Of a DNA stretch of 64,000 bases, positions 1-10,906 are shown piece after piece. Every line of letters starts with the position of its first letter. Position 1 is the stretch's first letter. The notes below the pieces were generated by a model. The model was not told the DNA's origin. It saw only the letters and a program-made list of their open reading frames with translations, and made no database searches. The position numbers were made by a program, and so were the translations under genes. The stretch is from Hymenopellis radicata (taxonomy: Eukaryota; Basidiomycota; Agaricomycetes; Agaricales; Physalacriaceae): positions 123,574 through 187,573 of the forward strand of contig JADNRX010000069.1 of NCBI GenBank assembly GCA_015501595.1. The letters run 5' to 3'.

Positions 1-2504
1 GGAAGCCGATTTCTGAGGAGGGCGAGGGCTGCGAGAGGAGAGCGGCATCCCCGCCTTGCGAAGAATAAGAGTCAAGTAGTTCGGTCTGTTCACAAGGCAG
101 TGAGCTGGTTATAGTGTGGAGTGAAAGCAAAGGGAAGCACCTCGTGCAAGAACTTGTTCATCCTGTCTAGAGAGACCTTGCCCGACATTATGTCCGTAAT
201 CGAAGCAAAGATCATATGAAGCTGGTCCCGCAAGATGTCGAAGACTGACATGCTCGAGAACACGACGGATGCGCTGAGAGATTGCTTCATCACCAAAGTC
301 TAAATGATGAATGTGTTAATGCTTCTGAATATTACCAATTCTGGCTCGGTACATACACTGTAAAGTCGTTGAGAAAAATTAGAGACAACGCAAAGTGGAA
401 GGAACGCACTGGAAGCCGAACGTAATAATCATAGTGATCAAAGGAATGATCAAGCTAAACACAGCTGTCGTCAGGATCCAGGAGGCGCCACGCAGATAGA
501 CGCTTACTTCAATATGTAATTGACCAAGTCCAGTATCTGTCTCTTCCTGATCCAGATTAGCTCTTCCTCGCGCTTGCTTGCAAGCTTGCCGTCCATCTTC
601 GCTTCCCATCCAAAAAGCTTGATCATGCGTAGGACGTTCAAGACTGCATCGAGTTGAGAGCTGGATACGATCGGGAACAGGGTGTAAACGCACTCTCAGT
701 AACCAACTGCACCCGCCCATCTGTCTTTTTAAGCCTATTCTCCTGAATCATCTGCGTAAACTGGGCTACGAGCGCCGGGACGGGAAGCGTCATGATGATG
801 AACACCAAACCAACGAGGGCACTGTGATTCAGAATAATTCAGCTGTCATGCAGTGTCGTAAGAAGCAAGAAACATTACCTCCATCCAATGACATTGTATA
901 AGAAGACGATGCAAAGAGCGACCTCCATAGGAATGTAAACGACCGTCAAAAGAAAATCCCGTGCTGAGACGATGTTCTCTAAGTCAGTTGTGACCAGGTT
1001 GTTGATCTTCCCGACGAGGTTGGACGTGTCCGAGTGCTCAACCGGCGCTGACGCAGGTTTGGCGGTGGCGGTCTCTTCAGAGGCAGTCGTATTATCGCTA
1101 GAGGTGCTTGAACCGTCGTGGACCGTGTCATCGGAGTCGGAGCCAGCCACGGAAAGGGAAGGTGTCGACGACGGCGTGCTTTCGGGTGTGGCGGCCTTCA
1201 TCCTGATCCGGAGTGAATGCTCAAATGTCAGCTGAGTAAGAAGAGCCTCGGCGAGCGTGATAAGACGTGTCTACATTCCGGCATTCAGATGCTTGCCAAC
1301 TTTCGAAAGAGTATGACTTACCGCTGTAAATATATACCACTGTATACTTATCGACGCCGCCATCGGGCCCACAAAAAGACCACATATCCACACCCACGGG
1401 CGCACCGTCGCACCTTCTCCGCCTGTCTCGATATAGGCGAGCAATCTGTTCAAACCGACGGGGGCGGCAAAGGTAAAGAGAACGTTAATCACGCTCATGA
1501 TAAACATGACAATGTAATCTTTACGGAAGACACGCATTAGACCAAAGACGAGGTGTCGTTTGGGAGCGCCAGAGAATACATCGAGGAATGGGAAGCCCCT
1601 CTGCTTGAGGGCGCTGGCCTCGTCGTAGTCTGCGAGCGGAGGTAGTTGGTCGAGGGGTAGATGCGGAAGGCTGTATGCTTTGAATACGATGGGATCAAGA
1701 TAATAATGGACAGCGAGCGAGAATAACGAGGCAGTTTGCTCTGGATTGGGTTCAGGCGTTGGGTTCTACCAGGATGCCAATCAATGAGGGTATACGTCTT
1801 AACGGGGAAAACTGACCGACGGATCGAGCGGGATGTAGGGTCGGGGAATTCCTAGCGGGATAGCGGCCCCCAGGAGGGTGACGAGAGCTATTTTGGCCCA
1901 GAGGATGGCTGCTTGGGCGGAATCTTGCGGAGAATGGGTGTATGTCATCACCGGGTATACGTCGCGATAAAAGTAGACGCCGAATGTTACGAGGAGAATG
2001 AAGTTGTAATGTCGAGTCAGTATACGGCTCCATCGCGGACGCGTGCCGACCGCGAGAATCGCCAGTAACGCAGAGTATACCTGAGATAAGTGGAAATGAG
2101 TAGGAAACAGTCGGCACGCGTATCGCTTACAAATGTTATAAGCAAATCCGACTCGCCGGTGACCACCGTCAGAGCTACCAGAAACAGACTCCCAACGATC
2201 CTAAGCAGCATGCACGCGAATATAGTCCATCCGCCCAATGACTTGACATGCCCGTTCGTTGGTCCCTGCTCGCCTTTTCCGGCCACAAACAAGAACACAG
2301 CGTGTAAAAAGAGGACAGCGGCAGACAGAGCACCTGCGTAGACGGGAATGGCGAGCGTATCTGCATAGATGCTAGGTCTATCCAAATCAAGTCAGAAGGG
2401 CAATGGTACCAAGCAAAAAGCAGGACATACTGCGACGGTGGCAAGACATAGTTCCACAGCGGCGACTCCGCGAGTATGGCCTGGTTGAACACGTCGACCT
2501 GCAT
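1..2504 (-). CDS. ABCC/MRP-type ABC transporter, N-terminal part (3' end outside window)
   Basis: This is a full-size multidrug-resistance-protein-type exporter of the plasma or vacuolar membrane; only the N-terminal half is in the window. The ATG at 2504 opens a short first exon (2431-2504, starting MQVDVF) that splices to one starting at 2377. Following exons encode an N-terminal bundle of hydrophobic segments (about 2380-1780) and a linker rich in Pro, Asp and Leu (PLDQLPPLADYDEA, about 1640-1680). They then encode the first ABC membrane domain: FRKDYIVMFIMSVINVLFTF near 1500, the TFEHSLRIRMK motif near 1210, an acidic Ser/Thr-rich insert (1030-1200), NLVTTDLENI near 990, and DRMNKFLHE near 170. 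Walker A, signature and Walker B motifs would lie left of position 1. The family assignment rests on the exon order and the EHSLRIRMK and SVSLDRMNKFL-like stretches. The exact ABCC subfamily and substrate cannot be told. Confidence 0.85.
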
Positions 2505-3491
2505 CCTGGATGGTGGGAGCAGACAAGTCAGTCGCTTGTCGTTTAATAATTTTTCGAACGTTCCATATGGTGGTGGCAATTTGAAACTAGGTGCCTTATC
2601 ATATCTGATAACCAATAACTGGCGCCAGGCACAACCGCAGAGCCACAGCAAACTGCGGCACTTTGAGGGTGGCAAATACGCAAATACAGTGCGTGAACAA
2701 AACATGCAAGCGACTAGACGTACAGTGCAGCAAATGTACATAGAGGGGAAATCAAAACAGACATAACGTACTCCGTGTCGGCGCAGGAAACAAAGGCCTG
2801 GGGAATAAAGACATGAAGGTGCTGTATGTAGGACACATACGCAGGAACACCCAAAACGGAAATGGATGCGCAGAAGAAGCAGAGAAGGCCTGCGGAGTGG
2901 TGTCATGAACGCGCCACAGCGGGCAGCAATTACATACCCATCTTGTACCCATCCTACATTCGCATGATGAACGCTCTCGTACACGTCCTTTGGACGTCGT
3001 ATATTTGTCGTACCTACCGCCTGACCCTTGGGCGCTTAAAGTGCCATGTGGCGCATCAACGACCTGAAACGGCACCCGTCCAAACAGTTCCTCCAGTACT
3101 ACGTCTTATGCAGCTAGCAATGGTACATCGCCATCTCACTTGCCAGAATCTGAACAACTTCTATGAAGACCCTCGTTGCTATTTCTTCTGACTCCGGTGT
3201 TACACTGTTCAACATGATCATTGTTGGTCGACGGTTGCTGAGCTACGTGTCGACACCCAATTGCAGTCTCTTCTTTGTCTCTTCTGCACCTCAATCTTGC
3301 TAAATATGGTACTTTTGAACCACAATCAGCCTTAATTGATTTGTAGTCCTGATCTCTCCCACAGACGGACCCACAAAGCCTGCCTCCTTCTAAATCCATT
3401 ATCTTCGATGTCAAAGACCTTGTGCACGGCAACGACATGCTCAGAGTTCAAATAGCTTGGATGTCTCTCGTGTTGGCCCTACTTCGCAATC
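2505..3491. other. Intergenic region between divergent ABC transporter and BTB gene
   Basis: About 1 kb between two divergently transcribed genes, so it should hold both promoters. Several frames are open by chance, but none shows a recognisable domain or a consistent exon structure. I see no RNA gene or repeat here. Confidence 0.5.
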
Positions 3492-4408
3492 ATGTACGGA
3501 TCCGACTCAGACGATGAAAAGTCATTATCTGCGTATGACATGTTGACCACGTTGACGCCAGTCATGAAGAAGGTTCGCCGCGGTGGCGGCAGTAAAGTGC
3601 TCGAGGGCTACGATTCGTCGTTCGAAGCTTTCTACCGGCGCTATGGGCAGACGTAAGTTCACTTCCAGCCTTCGACTTGCATACTCACGGCTCGGTTACA
3701 GGTTATACCGAAGCCTGTTCGTCTTCATCTCCGCCATGATTATCCTCCTGTGCTCATCCTCCTCCGCTTTATAGCACGCAAACGAACGAAGGAATGCCAA
3801 AGCCTGACTGGACCGTCATCGTCCGAACCATCAAGTTCCCCGTGCATTCCGCCTTGCTAGAGCACCTCTGCGCCGCCGAAGACGACTCCCAGTGGATCAT
3901 TGACCACGTCGACGACTCCGAGATGATTGTCTTTGACTGCGATCCGCGCATATTCCGTATCGTCCACGAGTACATCTACACCGGCTGTGCGCGGACCGCT
4001 TTCGTGCGCCTCTTTGACGGCGTGAAAACGCCTGCGGAGCTCTACGTGATTTACGACACGCCATCATCAGCGTTTTACAACAATGTCGTTGCACGACTGC
4101 CCGAGCCGGCGATTGTCGACATTACCCGCGGCGCCGGGAAATTGGTATGTATCTTGTTGGCGCTGGAGGTGGAGAAGAGCCCGTTTGAGGCTGGGAAGGA
4201 TATTTGGGAGATGGCAAAGAGTGCGTGGGAGGGGATGGCTTCGTTGGTACCTGCGGTTATGGTGAAGAACATTATGGACGAGTGTAAATATGAGGTGGCA
4301 CTTGAGAATTCCGAGTATGTGGTCTTCGTGCTCACTTTTGCAGGGGGATTGACGATGATTTATAGTGACATGGACGCATTGAATATGTTGAAGAACATCC
4401 GTATCTAA
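3492..4408 (+). CDS. BTB/POZ-domain-like protein
   Basis: Two exons, 3492-3652 and 3775-4408, joined by a GTAAGT...TATAG intron, give an uninterrupted 264-aa frame. The N-terminus is acidic and Ser-rich (SDSDDEKS). After a basic stretch (MKKVRRGGG) the second exon reads PDWTVIVRTIKFPVHSALL, then EDDSQWIIDHVDD, FDCDPRIFRIVHEYIYTG. This is the layout of a fungal BTB/POZ fold: ligand or partner-binding strand, conserved 'F.VHS.LL' strand-helix, and 'F..F..YIYTG' helix. Such proteins typically mediate dimerisation or act as adaptors (for example for cullin-3 ubiquitin ligases). The C-terminal 110 residues are helical and unassigned. The start was chosen because it is the first ATG and the splice is in frame. 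Confidence 0.7.
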
Positions 4409-4563
4409 GCGAACGGTGTATGCAGGAGGTTTTGAGGGGTCCACCTGCCCTACAATCCATTTCAGTTCAATCTATACATTTGCCTAATAGCTTACTGGTA
4501 ACACGTTGGTGCTGTAATTCGCGTGCCCGAAGCCCTACCCCTTCATGTCGCGCCCCAAAAGAC

Positions 4564-6405
4564 CATTAATTCCGGCCCGTGTCTTTAAAAAATTATATCG
4601 TCCTCGCGCGAAGAAGGAAGACAGTTGGTTGTGAGGTGCCCGAGAGATCCGCGGATTCCAGTCACCGACTAAAGAGGACTGTAGTATACAGAAGTTAGGG
4701 TGTCAGAGCCAAATGGAAGCAGGAAGCAAACGTTTTCATCCTTTCCTCCTGCTTCCATGGCTCATTCCGCGATTCCGGTTCCTCTACGTATCTCCTCCTC
4801 GGCGCGAAAGACAACAGCAGTAGAGCAAGCGCTAGCGCCCCAAGGCGAGTAATTCTTTCATCTGGATACGAACGCCTCATTTGTCTAGTGAACAGCCCGG
4901 GTCGGCCGGGGGTATTTAATCCTGACCCCGACCCCGACCCGCGACTTTACCCGACCCGCCAGTACGGGTGCGGGTCACCCGCTCATACACCCACGGTTTG
5001 CGGGTCACCCGGCACCCTTACCGAGTATGCACATTTTTCGTGCGCGCCGACGACCCCCGGGCAATTGCACGGGGGTTATCGACGGGCACGAGACACATTT
5101 GTGGAGCCCCGGCTACTTGCAAGAGCAAGAACCGCAGCTCCACAGAGTGCGGAAGTTGGAAATGGAAGGTGGGGCAAGGAGAGAAATGGCGGCAAGGAGA
5201 TGGTGATCGCAAAGAGATGTCGAGCGCAAGGAGACATTGGGCGCGAGGCAGACGAGGACAAAATACACGACGTAAATAAGAAAATGAAAGAAAAGACGTA
5301 GAAAATACGCACTGCTCGGGGCTGGATGCGTCCGCGACGCCATCCAGCTGCAAATAATCCGACGTCGCCTACTACAGCGACGGCGCCCGCAACAGACACA
5401 CAGTCCAATGTCGTGGCAGCCTCATTCGAGGGCTTACGCGTCGAGGTCATCACCAAAGTAGCGCCGTTAACGCAAATGAAGGCCTGGGTGTCGGCGCATG
5501 GCCAGGAAACCACCCAGAGATGAAGAAAGTATCCAGTGTAATTGCTGCCTCTCCTGTGAGGGCTTACGCGTCTTGAATCAGCGTCGAATTGGTGCCGTCG
5601 CGCAGACGAGCACCAGAATGCGCCCCGAACTGTATTCGCGGGCGTAGCGGCCAGCGTGAAGCCGAAACCGCAACAAAAGCACGGGAGACGAAAGCAGAGA
5701 AAGAAGAGAGGCACCGGAACAAATCCTGGGGCCTCAGAGCACGTCGTTGTTGACGTGCTCTGGTGGTAAGAGAGAGAGATACTAGATCGCTGCTGATCGA
5801 TCCGTATCCGGCAGTTGCCGACATGTTCGGCCATCTCGGCGATCGGCAAAATTCGTCGGCAACGTCGTTTCTCAACGACGTTGGTCTCATTTGAGGCCAA
5901 ATAAATTAGTAAAAATCTTAGAGATATGGATGCTCACTGAGACCAGTACTTGCCTCAAATACTCACCTCACAAAACTTGTACCAATATCTGACTACGGGT
6001 GACCACGGGTCACGCGGGTCACGCCGGGTTCTTCCATCGGTACCCCGACCCGTACCCGCAGGCACCCCCACCCGCCACCCGGTCCGGGTGGGCCGACCCC
6101 GGCTGTTCACTACATTTGTCTCATGTCCTTGAGCAGATCCATGGTTATTTCAATGGCTCGTCCATCGCAATTGTACTCTGGTATTATCTGGCCTTTCTCG
6201 TGGCATTCTCATCTACTGAGTATCGGCTTTTAAGATACACAAGCAGAAGTGAAACGGGCCCTTTTTGTAAAACGGTGCGACGCATTGCGTCTTCTCTCTA
6301 CTGTTACTAATGGTGCTTCAGCCGTTTGTGTCGTGCAATAAATTACAGTCGCCTTACAGGTTTCATCTGCAGTGCACAACGAATTGCGTACCTCATATGG
6401 AGGTG
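4564..6405 (+). repeat. Left copy of a ~0.6-kb dispersed repeat, split by a hAT-like insertion
   Basis: The parts 4564-4885 and 6121-6405 together match 10235-10906 in the same orientation with roughly 90% identity by eye. Shared landmarks are CATTAATTCCGG at the left edge, GAGGTGCCCGAGAGATCC, GGAAGCAGGAAGCAAA, GTCCTTGAGCAGATCCATGG, and CGTACCTCATATGGA at the right edge. The two copies flank the DUF6535 gene. No convincing TG...CA ends or long terminal inverted repeats were seen, so the element class is unknown. No coding function is apparent. Confidence 0.75.
4886..6112. mobile_element. Non-autonomous hAT-like DNA transposon with 8-bp target duplication
   Basis: The left end TAGTGAACAGCC and right end (reverse complement) TAGTGAACAGCC form terminal inverted repeats, flanked by CATTTGTC at 4878-4885 and again at 6113-6120. 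The related repeat copy at 10597-10604 has a single CATTTGTC, that is the empty site, which proves insertion. An 8-bp duplication and a TIR beginning TAGTGAA are hAT hallmarks. Both subterminal regions are crowded with GGGTC/GACCC motifs, likely transposase-binding repeats. The 1.2-kb interior has no recognisable transposase. A minus-strand frame across 5076-5890 is open but has no hAT dimerisation motif. A perfect 9-bp-stem hairpin sits at 5738-5761. Confidence 0.9.
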
Positions 6406-6563
6406 ACAACGTCTACTAAGTTCGACGCCTACAACAACAACGAGCAACACTCTATGTTTCCTGATCAGGCATGCCGCCTACTCCCCCTTGAATAGGATGT
6501 CCCAAGGTTGTTGGAGGGGTACCTTTCACGTCTGCGACGCTATATCTAGTGCCCAGTCCATGA

Positions 6564-9500
6564 TTATCTGCTAATATTCGACTCTAAGTAATCACCTTTC
6601 AACAGCAATTCCGCAGCGGCTTCTCCTAATATGATCGTACGTGCCGCCCACTCGAACCTCCTCCGGCATAGATCTTGAGCGAACATCTTTCGCAACTCCG
6701 CATCCAAGGACACCGCCCGATTGGCCATCTGAACAACCTTTCCGTTGAAGAAGTTCTCTAAAGGGAACGGCCACTCATCGCGATTGGAGGCTTGGCACCA
6801 GTTGATAATACCATCCAATGCGGCGCAGTGTGTATCCCACCAGTAAGAGTCTTTGGGGCATAACTTCAGCAAAGTTGGGCTCCTCGGCGCCGAGTCGTCA
6901 GAAGCGATCATGAGGAATGTGAGGATGAAGTTTCTTGGCTGGTGCAAGTATTCAAAAAATTCGTGTGCTGATGCGGAACTCAGTGCTTGTAAACCGCGGA
7001 TAAAGGCGCCAAGAGCCTGAGAAGACTCGCGAGGCAGATAGAGGAAGTCGGCATCCTGATTATTGTAGTCCGCAATGTATATTTCCGAAAGAATCCACAT
7101 CCACCCCCCGTTGATAAAGGCCCGATACATTGCTGTATTACCAACGGCAAGTGCCCTTTCCATCAGGATAATGGTATCGGAAAAGAGGCTGACTCGTAAA
7201 CTATGTTGGCATCGAGACAGGTGATATGCAGGCACCTGTAACAGACGGTGGAATGACGGGAACACGAATTCAGGCTGACATGATGAGGCGAATTTAGTCG
7301 ATAGCCAAATGATGACCGAAAGGGAATCACTAAGCAGGTCATGTAGTTTTGGATGCTGCCAGCCTGCTGTGTTGTAGTCGCAGATTGAAGTATTCTCGAT
7401 GACAGTGCAAAGAAGATCGAATATTGGTGTCAAAAAGCAGGGATATGTTCGAAGGATGGTGTTGTACTCATTACCCAAAATATGCAGGACATCTGTAAGA
7501 AGCTGCAAATGGCGACAACTTCCTACCTCTGTATGTGATGCACAAAGTTCAGCGGCAACGTAACACAGCACAAATTTACCCGCCTTGTAGAGTAGTCGAT
7601 AGCGTGGTGGCAACATCGGAGGAAGGTCGTCGTCCATGGATGAGAGCATGTTCAAAAGACAGGCTTGTACGGACTCTGAGATGTCACCCAAATGGAAGGT
7701 CAAAGCTTCATGTAACGTCACTGCACTTCTCTGACCAGTGCTACGCCCAACTGAGAGCTCATCGCGGACTTCGGAAGCGGGAAGAAAGAGAGAGATGATA
7801 TGGGCATAGTCCTGACCGGAAAGATCTTCGGGACTGTCGAGTTGGAAACAATGATAAGATGAGTTAACTGCCAGTGCAGACCGCACTAGTGCCACCCATA
7901 TGAGAGGATGTAAATCAAGTTCATTAAAAGTGCAGAAGAACTTTCGAAGGTCTCTAGTACAATCAGGCGCCATATAATAATATGGCTCAGCCAGTGCATG
8001 TGCGGCCCATGCAGCTGCCATGGACCGAGGTTCATCAAAATCTTCCCAGTCGAGCGCGTAACATCTGTTTGAAATGAAACAGAATGATCGAATGAGCCGT
8101 TCACAAACACTTCCGTACCCAATCACGGAACGTCGGCCGCGCGACTGCAGATACAGATGATCTCGCACATCGTTAATTTCGACTTGACCTTCCCAAGTCG
8201 CCCGTGCATACACCTCAACCTCAGGCGGGAGCCCCCCGATTGCTTGTACCACAAGGCTATGAACAGTGGGATTGGACGAGACGTTGAACAACCAATCAAG
8301 GGCGTCAACAGAGAGCTTGTCATAATCTGACTCAACCGCTATCCTCTCTAGCTGGTTCAGCGTTGCTGATGAGCACTCTACACTGTGACTCGGAGAACGA
8401 ACATGGCTGAACTTGATATCTGGCATGTCAAGGTGGAGAAAACAACATATCCAATGCCGACAGATTGAAAGTACGTCGTATGCCAGACGTCGAGCATGTC
8501 TGGATATGACATGTGACACTTTCCTGATAGTGAGGCAAGTGTGATGGATGAAGTCCGTCAATGGGGTTTGGTACGGACATTGCGGGAAGAAGATCGGCAT
8601 AGCACTGCTAACGAGGTATAGCAGACATAGGGCAACTGTGAATATGCCGACCGCACAGGCCAGTGACGTGCGCAAAGGAATGAAGAAAAGCACGAGGCCC
8701 GCGAGGAATAGAGCGAGCGATGTATGCATGACAATGGGCAAGAGTCCAATGACAACGCTCACGCGCCATTTCTGGAGACCGATAAATCGGTACTGGCGAA
8801 GATGGCTGCATGCTCCCGGCGTGCCAGATGGTATGGATGTGTAATGATGTAACCACTGCTTGATCAGAACAGCCGAAAGAGCCACAACAAGGCTCGCTGT
8901 GAGACTGACGACCCATAGACCATTCACCCACACGGTGATCGAGTCTGGTCTGAAAGTCTGCATAGGATTGACGGACGGAGCAGTTATGTTCACCTGGGAT
9001 GAGGGACCTTCGGCTATGGAGAGCTGAATGGCGACGAGGTCGTATAAGAGAATCGCAGACATCGCGGTGTAGTCTGCCTGTAGGCTCTGTGACACCTGCA
9101 CCAGGAACGAGGTCACCACGGCAGAGAAAAGACCAGCCTAGTAAGATAATAGACATTGTTGAGTGAAATCATAACGTTAACGCGAACACTCACAAATACG
9201 AGCATGACATCGAGACCGTCGCGAGCTTGTCCAACAAACACCGCATCGAATGCGGCAGCCTCTTCGATGAGTGTACGCCATACCCGCGCATTGGGAGCGG
9301 TCTCCTCACCATACGGGTCTTCGGGAAACCGCGCCTCGTAGTCGTCGTTGAAGGGGCGCTGATAGTGGTTGGCACCCTGCTTCATAACACCGAAGAAAGG
9401 TTGTCCTGCTGAAACCTGTGGAGCGACCGTACGAGTTGGAATAGGTTCTTGCACACCGGATGCCTGTACAGCTGATGTAGATGGCCCCCGTTCTGAAGGA

Positions 9501-9568
9501 GGCGCCGGTGCGCTGTCAATGGAATTTTCTAAAGGGGTCGAATCGTTCGATCCTTCGGGGTCTGACAT
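6564..9568 (-). CDS. DUF6535-domain membrane protein
   Basis: Two exons, 9568-9194 and 9137-6564, separated by a GTGAGT...CTTACTAG intron (9138-9193), encode about 982 aa. The N-terminal 60 residues are Ser/Pro-rich and disordered. The DUF6535 core starts with YGEETAPNARVWRTLIEEAA and crosses the splice site as DVMLVFAGLFSAVVTSFLVQ, followed by SLQADYTAMSAILL. Hydrophobic segments follow (ITVWVNGLWVVSLTASLVVA; VVIGLLPIVMHTSLALFLAG; LACAVGIFTVALCLLYLVSS), giving about four to five membrane spans before a long, probably cytosolic, helical C-terminal half. The ATG at 9568 (MSDPEGSN) is preferred; the frame upstream to 9613 lacks an ATG. The family is of unknown function and is expanded in Agaricomycetes. 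The gene lies between two direct repeats. Confidence 0.88.
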
Positions 9569-10234
9569 CGAGACCTGCGCAATGAAGTGGGCTCTGGGAG
9601 GTAAGCAAGTCACTTATAGTGGCGGCTGCACTGCCTATGAGCTGTAGTGAATGTAGGGGATAAATCACGATAGAAGCATCAGCACAGCGCATTGTACTGC
9701 AGCCAACAGCCAATGAGGCGAGGCTGGTGGACCAGAGTCGTCGCATCTGACAGCTGTAATGACACGGGTGTGAAGCACGTAGTTAACGGGGCCAATCCTA
9801 TTGATAGCCCAACCTGGGAGCTGGCACAGAGCTTGTGTTGAAAAAGTCTGCTCCTTTATCCGAGCCGATGGATCCCTCCCGGCCATCTGGAATATGTGTT
9901 TAAGTGTTTACATTCGAGAGATAAGGGGGAACAAACGTACGGCTGTCAAATTTTACACCAAGTTCTGTGCTGAGAAAAGAATGAGAGAGAGCAGATTCTT
10001 TGAATAACGGGTGACCGGAGGCGGAAAGCAACAAAGAATGGCTGTATCCCTTCAGCACGACTAGAAGCATGCGCCGTTATATTTCAGACACTCGTCTCCT
10101 CCGAATGCTCCAACACCGCCCTCTTATCCTCCTCCGAAATATTCATCTCGTCCCAATATCATCCCCATGCCCGTCCCTACTACTCCATCCTTCTTCCTTC
10201 ACCCTATCAAGCAACACATAGAGCATATCCTCGG
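9569..10234. other. Intergenic, DUF6535 upstream region
   Basis: This stretch contains the presumed promoter of the DUF6535 gene. No gene, RNA or repeat was recognised before the right repeat copy begins at 10235. Confidence 0.4.
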
Positions 10235-10906
10235 CATTAATTCCGGTCCGTGTTGAAAAAAATCATATCATCCATTCGCGCGAAGAAGGAAGACACTTGG
10301 TTGTGAGGTGCCCGAGAGATCCGCCGAGTCCAGTCACCGACTAAAGAGCATGTACGACTGTAGCATACAGAAGCTAGGTAGATGCCGCGCATTTGGTGTC
10401 AGAGCCAAATGGAAGCAGGAAGCAAAATGAGCACGTGGTCGTTTTCATCCTTTCCTCCTGCTTCCATGGCTCATTCCGCGATCCCGGTTCCTCTACGCAT
10501 ATCCTCCTCGACGCGGCGCGGCGCGAAAGACAACAGCGGCAGAGCAAGTGCTGGCGTCCCAAGGCGAGTAATTCTTTCGTCTGGATACGAAAGCCTCATT
10601 TGTCTCATGTCCTTGAGCAGATCCATGGTTATTTCAATGGCTCGCACATCGCAACTGTACTCGGCTACTACTTATCTGGCCTTTATCATGGCATTCAGTA
10701 GACAAGGCCGCATGTACTGAGTATCGGCTTTTAAAGATACACAAGCAGAAATGGAACGGGCCCTGTTTGGAAAGCGGTGCGACACATTGCGTCTTCTCTC
10801 TACTGTTACTAATGGTGCTTCAGCCGTTTGTGTCGTGCAATAAATTACAGTCACCTTATGGGTTTCATGTGCAGTTCAGGCAGGACGAACTGCGTACCTC
10901 ATATGG
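10235..10906 (+). repeat. Right copy of the dispersed repeat, uninterrupted
   Basis: This copy matches the split copy at 4564-4885 plus 6121-6405 along its whole length. The target CATTTGTC occurs once (10597-10604), which defines the hAT insertion in the other copy. Compared with the left copy it carries small insertions, for example around 10370-10385 and 10425-10440. Two direct copies surrounding a gene could arise from segmental duplication or from two insertions of one family; the sequence does not decide. Confidence 0.75.

Noticed and set aside
5076..5890. Long minus-strand open frame in the hAT-like element as a transposase gene.
   Set aside because: Its longest version lacks an ATG, the composition is low-complexity, and no hAT catalytic or dimerisation motif is visible. 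The element is treated as non-autonomous.
7535..7798. Plus-strand frames opposite the DUF6535 gene.
   Set aside because: They are antisense shadows of a well-supported coding exon with no domains.
4564..10906. The two direct repeats as LTRs of a retrotransposon with the DUF6535 gene as internal region.
   Set aside because: No TG/CA ends, primer-binding site, polypurine tract, gag or pol were seen. The intervening gene is a normal intron-containing host family.
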